DNA from: an uncultured Acidimicrobiales bacterium
Lineage (GTDB): Bacteria > Actinomycetota > Acidimicrobiia > Acidimicrobiales > SZUA-35
NCBI GenBank assembly: GCA_937976305.1
Contig: CALJSB010000018.1
Location: forward strand, 1 to 64,000
Length of the DNA stretch: 64,000 bases
Reading direction: 5' to 3'
Under the pieces are notes generated by a model that was not told where the DNA came from, ran no database searches, and saw only the letters and a list, made by a program, of their open reading frames with translations. The position numbers and the translations under genes were made by a program. This document shows, in pieces, positions 7,989-16,098 of this stretch; position 1 is the stretch's first letter; the number at the start of each line of letters is the position of its first letter.

Positions 7989-10814
7989 GTGCCCCAAGCC
8001 CTCGTCATCGTCGAATCACCAGCGAAGACCAAGAAGATCTCCGAGATTCTCGGCGATGGTTACATCGTCGACTCTTCGATCGGACACATCCGCGATTTGC
8101 CTCGCAACGCCGCCGATGTGCCTGCCGCGTACAAGTCCGAGAAGTGGTCAAAGCTCGGCATCGATGTCGACAACGACTTCAAGGCCCTCTACGTCGTTTC
8201 GGCAGACAAGAAGGACCAAGTCCGCAAGCTCAAGTCATTGATGAAGGATGCGGACGAGCTCATTCTTGCCACCGATAAGGATCGCGAGGGAGAAGCAATC
8301 GCGTGGCACCTCACGCAGGTGTTGAACCCGAAGGTTCCGGTCAAGCGCATCGTCTTCACCGAGATCACGCCCGAAGCGATTCATCGAGCGATTGAGTCAC
8401 CAGGGGAGCTCGATCGTCACCTCGTCGACGCCCAGGAAGCTCGTCGTCTGCTCGACCGTCTCTATGGCTACGAGGTGTCGCCGGTTCTGTGGAAGAAGGT
8501 CATGCCGAAGTTGTCGGCTGGCCGTGTGCAGAGCGTCGCAACCCGCATCGTGGTGGAGCGAGAGCGTGAGCGCATGGCGTTCCGCTCGGCCAACTACTGG
8601 GACGTCAAAGGCACGTTCGACGCCGCCGAGGCCGAGCGTCCGTTCGAAGCCTTGCTCGTTGAAGTCGACGACGCACGCGTCGCGACTGGTCGAGACTTCG
8701 GTCAAGACGGCAAGCTCTCACGTGAGGGCGCCATTCACCTCGATGAAGCCAAGGCCAACGGGCTGGTTGAGGCGCTCACCAAGCGACCGGCAACGGTCAG
8801 GAGCCGTGAGGCAAAGCCGTATCGGCGTCGCCCTGCCGCACCGTTCATCACCTCGACCTACCAGCAGGAGGCCAGCCGCAAGCTGCGCCTCGGTTCGTCG
8901 CCGGCGATGCGGGTCGCTCAAGGTCTGTATGAGCGGGGCTTCATCACCTACATGCGAACCGACTCGACCACGCTCTCTGACCAAGCCGTGGCCGCTGCTC
9001 GCGGCCAGATTCAAGAACGGTTCGGCGAGGAGTTCCTCCCCGACGGTCCTCGTGTCTACAAGGGCAAAACGCAGAACGCCCAAGAGGCTCACGAGGCGAT
9101 CCGGCCATCTGGCGATCGCTTTCGTACGCCAGAAGAAGTCGCAAGCGAGCTATCGAAGCAGGACTTGGCGGTCTACGAGCTGATCTGGCAGCGCACAGTT
9201 GCGTCGCAGATGACGGACGCCACTGGCGAAACCGTCACCTTGCGTCTCGGTGTCGAAGCCACTGACGGACGTCAGGCCACGTTCTCAACGGCCGGCACCG
9301 TCATCACGCACCAGGGATTCCTGAAGGTCTACAAAGAGTCAACAGACGAAGACGACAAGGACGCCGAAGAGGCAGCCGAACAGCTCTTGCCTCCTCTGAA
9401 TGAGGGTGACGGGGCGACGGTCGAGTCGCTCGAGGCTGCTGGTCATGACACGCAACCTCCAGCTCGCTACACCGAGGCCTCGCTGGTCAAAGAGCTCGAA
9501 CGGCTCGAGGTGGGCCGCCCGTCGACCTACGCATCGATCATGGGCACCATCCAGGCCCGTGAATATGTGTGGAAGAAGGGTTCGGCCCTTGTTCCGAGCT
9601 TCAAGGCTTTTGCCGTCACCGGTCTGCTCGAACAGCACTTCCCGAACCTCGTCGACTACGCCTTCACGGCCAAGATGGAGACCGATCTCGACTCCATCGC
9701 CGGTGGTGGCAAAGAGACCGTCCCGTGGCTCACCGAGTTCTACTTCGGCAGCGATGCCGATGAGGGCCTGCAGAAGAAGGTCAACGAGCGCCTCGGCGAC
9801 ATCGATGCCCGAGCCGTCAACTCGATTCCCATCGGTGGTGACGAAGACGGGGTCGCCATCGTGGCTCGCGTCGGTCGCTACGGCCCGTATCTCGAACGGG
9901 GTGAAGATCGGGCGTCGATCCCGGACGATCTTGCGCCCGATGAGCTCACCCCAGAACGTGCCGTCGAGCTGATCGACGCGCCGAAGAGCGATCGCGAACT
10001 GGGCACCCACCCTGAGACCGAGCTTCCCGTCTTTGTGAAGGCTGGCCGCTTCGGGCCCTACGTCCAGATGGGCGATCACGACGCCGAGACCGGCGAGAAG
10101 CCAAAGACCAGCTCATTGTTCAAGACAATGAAGCCCGAAGAGCTCACCTTCGAAGAAGCGGTCGAGCTGCTGAAGCTTCCTCGCGAGATCGGTACCGACC
10201 CCGCGGACCAGGGCGTCATCACGGCCTACAACGGCCGATACGGCCCCTACATCGAGAAGATCTTCGTCGACGAAGAAGGCAACACCAAGAAGGACTCACG
10301 AAGTCTCGAAGAAGAAACTGAGCTCCTCACGCTCGAGCTGCCGAAGGCGCTCGAGGTGATGGCCCAGCCCAAGCGTCGTCGTGGTCAAGCTGCCGCCAAG
10401 CCGGTGAAGATCGTGGGTGAAGACCCTGTCACTGGTGCCGAGGTGCAGCTCAAGGACGGCCGCTTCGGTCCGTATGTGACCGACGGCGAAGTCAACGCCA
10501 GCCTGCGTAAGGGTGACACCGAAGAGAACCTCACGATCGACCGAGCAGCCGAGCTGTTGATCGAGCGTCGCATCAAGGTGGCTGCGGACGGCGGCCCGAA
10601 GAAGAAGAAGAAGGCCACCAAAAAGAAGAAGGCTACGAAGAAGAAGGCTGCAGCCAAGAAGAAGTCGACCAAAAAGAAGGCTACGAAGAAGAAGGCTGCG
10701 GCCAAGAAGGCGGTGGCCACGGCCGACGACACAGACGCCGATGCCGCGCCGCAGCCTGACGTCGATGCGAGCGATGCCCAGCTCGGGGTCAACCCCGAGA
10801 ACGACGCATTCTGA
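7989..10814 (+). CDS. topA: DNA topoisomerase I
   Basis: 941-residue type IA topoisomerase that relaxes negative supercoils. The TOPRIM domain begins with ALVIVESPAKTKKI and carries the acidic triad in ATDKDREGEAIAWHL. The nucleophile is Y321 in FITYMRTDS. The C-terminal part has four topoisomerase repeats, each marked by GR(Y/F)GPY (VGRYGPY, AGRFGPY, NGRYGPY, DGRFGPY), instead of zinc fingers, as in other actinobacteria. A lysine-rich tail built on KKKATKKK (about residues 865-912), probably DNA-binding, ends in a short acidic peptide. GTG start. tmk follows 8 bp later and holB overlaps tmk, so topA-tmk-holB is likely one operon. Confidence 0.97.
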   Translation: MPQALVIVESPAKTKKISEILGDGYIVDSSIGHIRDLPRNAADVPAAYKSEKWSKLGIDVDNDFKALYVVSADKKDQVRKLKSLMKDADELILATDKDREGEAIAWHLTQVLNPKVPVKRIVFTEITPEAIHRAIESPGELDRHLVDAQEARRLLDRLYGYEVSPVLWKKVMPKLSAGRVQSVATRIVVERERERMAFRSANYWDVKGTFDAAEAERPFEALLVEVDDARVATGRDFGQDGKLSREGAIHLDEAKANGLVEALTKRPATVRSREAKPYRRRPAAPFITSTYQQEASRKLRLGSSPAMRVAQGLYERGFITYMRTDSTTLSDQAVAAARGQIQERFGEEFLPDGPRVYKGKTQNAQEAHEAIRPSGDRFRTPEEVASELSKQDLAVYELIWQRTVASQMTDATGETVTLRLGVEATDGRQATFSTAGTVITHQGFLKVYKESTDEDDKDAEEAAEQLLPPLNEGDGATVESLEAAGHDTQPPARYTEASLVKELERLEVGRPSTYASIMGTIQAREYVWKKGSALVPSFKAFAVTGLLEQHFPNLVDYAFTAKMETDLDSIAGGGKETVPWLTEFYFGSDADEGLQKKVNERLGDIDARAVNSIPIGGDEDGVAIVARVGRYGPYLERGEDRASIPDDLAPDELTPERAVELIDAPKSDRELGTHPETELPVFVKAGRFGPYVQMGDHDAETGEKPKTSSLFKTMKPEELTFEEAVELLKLPREIGTDPADQGVITAYNGRYGPYIEKIFVDEEGNTKKDSRSLEEETELLTLELPKALEVMAQPKRRRGQAAAKPVKIVGEDPVTGAEVQLKDGRFGPYVTDGEVNASLRKGDTEENLTIDRAAELLIERRIKVAADGGPKKKKKATKKKKATKKKAAAKKKSTKKKATKKKAAAKKAVATADDTDADAAPQPDVDASDAQLGVNPENDAF

Positions 10815-10822
10815 GTGCTGCC

Positions 10823-11434
10823 GTGTCGGCAGGCCTCTACATCGCGTTCGAGGGTGGCGAAGGTTCGGGTAAGAGCACGCAGGCCAAGATTCTGGCCAAG
10901 CGCATCGATGCGCTTCTGACCCTCGAGCCGGGTGGTACTGAGCTCGGCGCGCAGCTGCGCAAGCTCCTGCTCGGTGTTGGCGAGGCACCTGTTGGCTCTC
11001 GAGCCGAAACACTCATGATGGCCGCTGACCGGGCGCAGCATGTCGAAGAGCTCGTTGAGCCTGCATTGCAGAGTGGGCGTCACGTCGTCTCTGATCGCAC
11101 GGCCTACTCGTCGCTTGCCTACCAGGGCGGTGCTCGTGGGCTTGGGGTTGACGCCGTCCGTTCGGTCAACGAATGGGCGCTTGCCGGTCGTTGGCCCGAC
11201 GTCGTCGTGCTTCTCGATTGTCCACCCGGCGCGGGTCCTCGAGGGCGACGGAGCAGCGATCGTCTCGAACAAGAAGGCGACGAGTTCCATCAACTCGTCC
11301 ACGCCACCTACCTCGAGCTGGCGGCAGCCGAACCAGATCGGTTTGTTGTGCTGGAAGCACTTGGGTCAATCGCTGAGGTATCTGAGCGAGTGTGGAGTGC
11401 GCTCGCCGATCGATTTGGTTGGGACGACACATGA
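10823..11434 (+). CDS. tmk: Thymidylate kinase
   Basis: 203 residues. It phosphorylates dTMP to dTDP with ATP. The P-loop is FEGGEGSGKSTQ near residues 9-20. The dTMP-binding DR motif appears in VVSDRTAYSSLAYQGGARGL, and the lid region is RGRRSSDRLEQEGDEFHQ, with the basic residues of the family. GTG start 8 bp after topA. Its stop overlaps the holB ATG (ATGA). tmk next to holB is a widespread arrangement joining nucleotide supply and replication. Confidence 0.95.
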   Translation: MSAGLYIAFEGGEGSGKSTQAKILAKRIDALLTLEPGGTELGAQLRKLLLGVGEAPVGSRAETLMMAADRAQHVEELVEPALQSGRHVVSDRTAYSSLAYQGGARGLGVDAVRSVNEWALAGRWPDVVVLLDCPPGAGPRGRRSSDRLEQEGDEFHQLVHATYLELAAAEPDRFVVLEALGSIAEVSERVWSALADRFGWDDT

Positions 11435-12501
11435 GTCTCATCGACGGCGGCACCACGGCAACCGACGACGTCTTCTCCGCAGTTGTCGGGCAGGGAACGG
11501 CAATCGCGCAGTTACAAGCCGCCGCAGCTGCGCCGGTGCACGCCTACCTGTTTGTCGGACCACGAGGGAGCGGGCGCATGCAGGCCGCCTTTGGGTTTGC
11601 GGCGTTACTGCTGTCGGAGGGCTCCGACGGCCAAGCCGCTGAACGCCATCGCCGGCTGAGTCTGGCTGGGACGCATCCCGATCTCACCGTGGTCGAGGCC
11701 GAGGGTGCGGCATTGCGGGTGACCGAAGCAGAACAGATCATTCGCCATGGCACCGTGTCGCCCGTCGAGGGACCGCGCAAGATCATCGTGATCGGCGGCG
11801 TCGATGCCATCGAGGAGGCAGCCATCGGCAAGTTGCTGAAGGTGATCGAGGAGCCACCGCCCTCGACGGTGTTCGTCCTCTTGGCCGAAGAGGTTCCGCC
11901 CGAGATCATCACGATTGCATCGAGGTGTGTGACGATCGATTTCGTCGCCGTGCCCGAGCAGCTGATTGTGACCATGCTCGTGACCGAAGGCGTCAATCCG
12001 AAGCGAGCCAAAGCGGCGGCTGCGGCCGCCAACGGTGACTTGTCTCGGGCTCGGCTCCTCGCAACCGATGAGGCGCTGGCCCAGCGGGCGGAGCTCTGGC
12101 AGAGCGTGCCGTCACGGCTCAATGGAACCGGTGCCGCTGTCGTGACACTGGTCGATGAGCTGCGGGCGGCGATGGACGGCGCCACCGAAGCACTCGAAGC
12201 GCAGCAACTGATCGAGATTGCCGAGCTCGATGCTCGTGTCGAGGTGACGGGCGAGCGCGGCTCTGGCCGATCCGATCTCGTCGCTCGTCACAAGCGCGAG
12301 GTTCGCAGGCTGCGGACTGATGAGCTGCGCTTTGGATTGGCAACGCTCAGTCGTCACTATCGAGATGTTCTCGTCGAGGGCCCGAGCCCAACTGCCGACG
12401 TCGCATTCATCGCCATCAAGCAGGCCAGCGACGCCATGGTGCGCAACCCGAATGAGTCGCTGCTGCTCCAAGCGCTGTTGCTCAACTTGACCGGCGACTG
12501 A
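11431..12501 (+). CDS. holB: DNA polymerase III subunit delta' (clamp loader)
   Basis: 356 residues of a RuvB/DnaX-like AAA+ fold. The N-terminus has VVGQGTAIAQLQAAAAAPVHAYLFVGPRGSG, where the Walker A equivalent GPRGSGRM lacks the lysine, as usual for delta', which does not hydrolyse ATP. The sensor block LLKVIEEPPPSTVFVLLAE and the SRC-like ASRCVTIDF are clear. The ORF track begins at 11392; the ATG at 11431 overlaps the tmk stop and leaves the normal start of the domain. Last gene of the topA-tmk-holB group. Confidence 0.92.
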   Translation: MSLIDGGTTATDDVFSAVVGQGTAIAQLQAAAAAPVHAYLFVGPRGSGRMQAAFGFAALLLSEGSDGQAAERHRRLSLAGTHPDLTVVEAEGAALRVTEAEQIIRHGTVSPVEGPRKIIVIGGVDAIEEAAIGKLLKVIEEPPPSTVFVLLAEEVPPEIITIASRCVTIDFVAVPEQLIVTMLVTEGVNPKRAKAAAAAANGDLSRARLLATDEALAQRAELWQSVPSRLNGTGAAVVTLVDELRAAMDGATEALEAQQLIEIAELDARVEVTGERGSGRSDLVARHKREVRRLRTDELRFGLATLSRHYRDVLVEGPSPTADVAFIAIKQASDAMVRNPNESLLLQALLLNLTGD

Positions 12502-12524
12502 CTTGACCACCGACTGACGCTCTC

Positions 12525-12530
12525 TAGTGT
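12525..12530 (+). promoter_or_regulatory. -10 box for leaderless P450 gene
   Basis: TAGTGT, 7 nt before the GTG of the P450 gene. It marks the likely first promoter of the catabolic cluster. Confidence 0.45.
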
Positions 12531-12537
12531 TGGGGCC

Positions 12538-13866
12538 GTGCCCAACGCTGCCGATGTTCTCGCTCTGTACGACTCGGCGACCTATGTCGACGGAGCTCCC
12601 CACGACGCTGTTGATCGACTGCGGGAGTCGGGGACTGTGGTGTGGGTGCCAGAGCCATCACTGCATGGGTCGGCCGAGGGCCCGGGCTTCTGGGCCGTGC
12701 TGGGCCACGCCGAGACCAAACGTGTGTTGAAGGATGCAGCGACGTTCTCGAGTCACGCTGGGGGAACGCAGCTGCGCACACCTCCGCCGAGCGATCTCGC
12801 ATTTGCTCAGCGGATGATGCTCAACCAAGACCCGCCGGAGCACAACCGACTGCGTGGCCTGTTGGCGAAGGCCTTCGTGCCCCGGGCCATTGCGCTACTC
12901 GAGGACGAGATTGCGGCGCGAGCACAAGCGATGGTCGCTGCAGTCGCCCACCGTGGCAGCTGTGATCTGGTCGCCGACGTCGTCGCTGACCTCCCGGTCG
13001 CGGTGTTGGCGTCGGTGCTTGGCGTCCCTGAGCAAGATCGAGGGCTGCTGTATGACTGGTCGAACCGAGTGATTGGTTATCAGGACGTCGACTACGCAGG
13101 CTCGGCATCCTTTGATGCTGAGGCCGGTACCGACATGGCTCGTCGGGCGCTGGCGTTGCGGCCCGTGCCAGCAGCCGACGGCACGCTGCCCGACCCGAGA
13201 AGCCGGGCCGGGCTCGCCGACATGTATGCCTACGCCCACGAGCTCGCCGAGTTGAAGCGCCGCGAGCCCGGAGACGACATCATGTCGCTCCTGCTGCAGG
13301 CCGAACTCGATGGCACGAGCGTGTCGAACGAAGAGTTCGAAACGCTGTTCTTTCTGTTTGCCGTGGCAGGCAACGAGACACTTCGCAACGGCATTCCGGG
13401 CGCCGTGCTGTCGCTCATCGAGCACCCCGGTGAATACGAGCGTTTGCTCGCGGATCCCGACCTGCTGCCGTCAGCCGTCGAAGAGCTTCTTCGGTTCTGG
13501 CCGCCAGTGATTCACTTCCGTCGCACGGCGACGGTCGACGTCGAGTTGGGCGGCGTCGCCATGAAGCCCGGCGACAAGGTCGCGGTGTATCACATGGCCG
13601 CCAACCGCGATCCCAGCGTGTTCGATGATCCGCATCAGCTTGACCTGGGTCGGGCCAACAACGATCACGTGTCGTTTGGCTTCGGACCGCACTTCTGCCT
13701 GGGAGCACACTTGGCCCGGCGACAAGTCAACTCGATGCTCGGTGAGCTCAATCGGCAGCTTGGACGGCTCGAGCTTGCGGGTGATCCGGTTCGGCTCCAG
13801 TCCAACTTCCAGCAGGGCCTCAAATCGCTACCGGTTCGCTGGGACGTCAGTGAGGACGGGACATGA
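12538..13866 (+). CDS. Cytochrome P450
   Basis: 442-residue soluble bacterial P450. The I-helix oxygen-activation motif is AVAGNETLRN, the K-helix ExxR is EELLRF, and the heme-binding loop FGFGPHFCLGAHLAR supplies the thiolate C387. Overall it resembles actinobacterial CYPs acting on steroid side chains, terpenes or fatty acids (CYP125/142/linalool-hydroxylase-like), but the substrate cannot be read from sequence. No ferredoxin or reductase gene lies near, so electrons must come from elsewhere. It overlaps the following hydrolase gene by 4 bp. It starts the plus-strand cluster that runs to 25.4 kb. Confidence 0.94.
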   Translation: MPNAADVLALYDSATYVDGAPHDAVDRLRESGTVVWVPEPSLHGSAEGPGFWAVLGHAETKRVLKDAATFSSHAGGTQLRTPPPSDLAFAQRMMLNQDPPEHNRLRGLLAKAFVPRAIALLEDEIAARAQAMVAAVAHRGSCDLVADVVADLPVAVLASVLGVPEQDRGLLYDWSNRVIGYQDVDYAGSASFDAEAGTDMARRALALRPVPAADGTLPDPRSRAGLADMYAYAHELAELKRREPGDDIMSLLLQAELDGTSVSNEEFETLFFLFAVAGNETLRNGIPGAVLSLIEHPGEYERLLADPDLLPSAVEELLRFWPPVIHFRRTATVDVELGGVAMKPGDKVAVYHMAANRDPSVFDDPHQLDLGRANNDHVSFGFGPHFCLGAHLARRQVNSMLGELNRQLGRLELAGDPVRLQSNFQQGLKSLPVRWDVSEDGT

Positions 13867-14597
13867 CCACGTTGTTGCTGCTGCACGGCATGGGAGCCAC
13901 GTCTGGTGTGTGGGCCGACGTCGAACGCGAACTCGAGTGGCCCGGTGACGTGCGAGCGCTTGACTTGGCCGGCCACGGACAGGCCGGCTGGTCGGGCGAC
14001 TACAGCCTCGGTGGTTTGGCGGCTGCAGTGTCCGCCCAGTGTGACCCGGGTGAAGACACCGTGATTGTCGGTCATTCGCTTGGGGGAGTGGTGGCGCTGT
14101 GCTTGGCATCTGGGTTCTACCGGCCAGCGGTACGAGCGGTCATCGGCATCGGCATCAAGATGACGTGGACCAGCGACGACATCGCCGGCATGGCCAAGAT
14201 GGCCGGCCGAGGTGTTCGCTTCTTCGAGTCCCGACACGAAGCAGTGGCGCGCTTCTTGCGAGTCGCTGGACTCGACGGCCTCGTCGACACTGATCACCCC
14301 GCCGTTGCGAATTCGGTCGTGGAAGCAGACGACGGGTGGCGCCTGGCCCAAGACCCGGCCACGTTCGCTCAGAACCCCGTCGACATGGAGGCCCTCATGT
14401 CCGGCGCTCGGCTCTCGAACGTTTCGCCGAACGGTGCGAAGGTGATTCTTGGAGCGGGCAGCCAAGATCCGATGGTGAGCCGTGATGAGATCGCGGCCCA
14501 CGTCGACGACCCACGAATCGCAGAGGGCGGCGGCCACTCGGTGCAGATCGAACAACCCGGCTGGGTCGCTCAACTGGTCAACGAGATTGTGGCGTAG
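13863..14597 (+). CDS. Alpha/beta hydrolase
   Basis: 244 residues with the alpha/beta-hydrolase core: oxyanion-hole loop LLLHGMGATSGVW near the N-terminus, nucleophile elbow GHSLGG with S72, a late Asp in GSQDPMVS and the catalytic His in EGGGHSVQIE. It could cleave an ester, a lactone or a meta-cleavage product. It is translationally coupled to the P450 (ATGA overlap), so it probably works on a product of that enzyme or the same pathway. Confidence 0.88.
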   Translation: MTTLLLLHGMGATSGVWADVERELEWPGDVRALDLAGHGQAGWSGDYSLGGLAAAVSAQCDPGEDTVIVGHSLGGVVALCLASGFYRPAVRAVIGIGIKMTWTSDDIAGMAKMAGRGVRFFESRHEAVARFLRVAGLDGLVDTDHPAVANSVVEADDGWRLAQDPATFAQNPVDMEALMSGARLSNVSPNGAKVILGAGSQDPMVSRDEIAAHVDDPRIAEGGGHSVQIEQPGWVAQLVNEIVA

Positions 14598-14638
14598 GGC
14601 AGCCGCAACGCTCTTTGGCGCTTCGAGCGGAGGAGACA

Positions 14639-14644
14639 TAGCGT
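14639..14644 (+). promoter_or_regulatory. -10 box upstream of the molybdenum hydroxylase genes
   Basis: TAGCGT, 6 nt before the ATG at 14651. A GGAGGAGA stretch lies slightly further upstream, so a leadered transcript from an upstream promoter could also be translated. Confidence 0.4.
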
Positions 14645-14650
14645 GGCGCC

Positions 14651-15529
14651 ATGAAGCCGCCACCCTTCAACTATGTGGCTGCGGCGACGGTTGACCACGC
14701 GGTCGAGCTCCTCAACGGTGACACCGATGCGAGAGTCATCGCCGGTGGCCAGTCGCTCATGCCGCTGCTCAATCTTCGTCTCGCGTCGCCCGAACTCGTG
14801 GTCGATATCGGCCGGATTGATGCGCTCAACACCATCACCGTCGACGGCGAAGGTCTCACGATCGGTGCTGCGGTCACACAGGCCAAGGTGGCAGGCAACA
14901 CAGGTGTTCTCGGCGGTTGGCCACTCTTGGTCGAAGCCATCGGCCTCATCGGCCATGCGCAGATCCGGAATCGAGGAACCCTCTGTGGCAGCCTCGCCCA
15001 CAACGATCCCTTGGCTGAGCTCCCTGCGGTTTCGATTGCGCTCGACGCATCCGTCACGGTCTCGGGGCCGAACGGTGAACGAGTTGTCCCGATCGACGAC
15101 CTGCTTACCGGTCCCTTTATGACTTCGCTAGAGCCGGGCGAGTTGATCACGAGCGCCCACTACCCGACGCTTCGAGCCGAAACAGGTTGGGCCATCAGCG
15201 AGTTCGCCACGAGAACCGGCGACTTTGCTACGGCTGGAGTGGTCACGCGCTTGATTGTCGAGGGAGGTGTCGCCCGCGATTCGGTGGTCGTTCTCTTTGG
15301 CCTCGGACCCGGCCCGCAGCGCTCCGCAGTCGTCGAAGCCGCAATCAACGGAGCGTCGACACCGTCGCTCAGTGAGGCTGTGCTTGCGCAACTCGATGCA
15401 TCCATTCATCCCAACGACGACGTGCACGCCACGGCTGACGCACGTCGGGAGTTCGCAGCACGCCTCGCCACAGAGTCAGTGAGCGAAGCTTGGGCGATTG
15501 CTGAAGCCCGAAGAGGAGGCTCGACGTGA
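14651..15529 (+). CDS. Molybdenum hydroxylase FAD-binding subunit (CoxM-like)
   Basis: 292 residues, the medium flavin subunit of a xanthine dehydrogenase-family enzyme. The FAD-binding blocks are VIAGGQSLMPLLNLRLA near residues 30-46 and IRNRGTLCGSLAHNDPLAEL near 105. It passes electrons from the iron-sulfur subunit to the final acceptor. Its stop overlaps the GTG of the small subunit (GTGA). Subunit order M-S-L is that of CO-dehydrogenase-like enzymes, but the large subunit argues against CO as substrate. Confidence 0.93.
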   Translation: MKPPPFNYVAAATVDHAVELLNGDTDARVIAGGQSLMPLLNLRLASPELVVDIGRIDALNTITVDGEGLTIGAAVTQAKVAGNTGVLGGWPLLVEAIGLIGHAQIRNRGTLCGSLAHNDPLAELPAVSIALDASVTVSGPNGERVVPIDDLLTGPFMTSLEPGELITSAHYPTLRAETGWAISEFATRTGDFATAGVVTRLIVEGGVARDSVVVLFGLGPGPQRSAVVEAAINGASTPSLSEAVLAQLDASIHPNDDVHATADARREFAARLATESVSEAWAIAEARRGGST

Positions 15530-16098
15530 GCGATCTCGAACCATCTGGACCACCCACCGCAGAACCAACCGCAAGGCACACGATCTCGTTCACGGTGAAC
15601 GGCGAATCGGTAACTGCGGAGATCGAATCACGCCTGCTGCTGACCGACTTTCTTCGTCACCGCCTCCGCCTCACCGGAACCCACGTCGGTTGTGAGCAGG
15701 GAGCATGCGGGGCGTGCACGATTCAACTTGACGGCCAACCCGTCCGGTCGTGTCTGATATTGGCCGCCCAGGTGGACGGCCGCGACATCCGCACGATCGA
15801 AGGGTTAGCGGGCCCTGGCGACGAGCTGACAGCGGTTCAGCAGGCGTTCGCCGATCAGCACGGGCTGCAATGCGGATTCTGCACGCCGGGGTTTGTGATG
15901 TCGGTGACTTCGCTGAGAGAGCAATCGCAGGCAAATGGTCGGGCACCAACCGAGGCCGAGGTTCAAGACTGCGTCGACAGTTCGTACTGCCGGTGCACCG
16001 GATACGTAAACATCCGCAAGGCGGCTCGCCAAGCACTTGGCTTGCCGATTGATGTCCCAGTCTCGCTCGACTCCTCGTCGGGGCAGGTGAGCGAATGA
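15526..16098 (+). CDS. Molybdenum hydroxylase [2Fe-2S] subunit (CoxS-like)
   Basis: 190 residues, small subunit with two [2Fe-2S] clusters. The plant-ferredoxin-type N-terminal domain has GCEQGACGACTIQLDG followed by a later Cys in VRSC. The C-terminal four-helix domain has CGFCTPG and CRCTGY. It carries a roughly 20-residue N-terminal extension before the ferredoxin fold and about 20 residues after the last helix. It lies between the FAD and molybdopterin subunit genes with 4-bp overlaps on both sides. Confidence 0.95.
   Translation: MSDLEPSGPPTAEPTARHTISFTVNGESVTAEIESRLLLTDFLRHRLRLTGTHVGCEQGACGACTIQLDGQPVRSCLILAAQVDGRDIRTIEGLAGPGDELTAVQQAFADQHGLQCGFCTPGFVMSVTSLREQSQANGRAPTEAEVQDCVDSSYCRCTGYVNIRKAARQALGLPIDVPVSLDSSSGQVSE

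Noticed and set aside
10296-11012. 238-aa minus-strand ORF with long leucine runs
   Set aside because: Produced by the reverse complement of the lysine-rich tail of topA.
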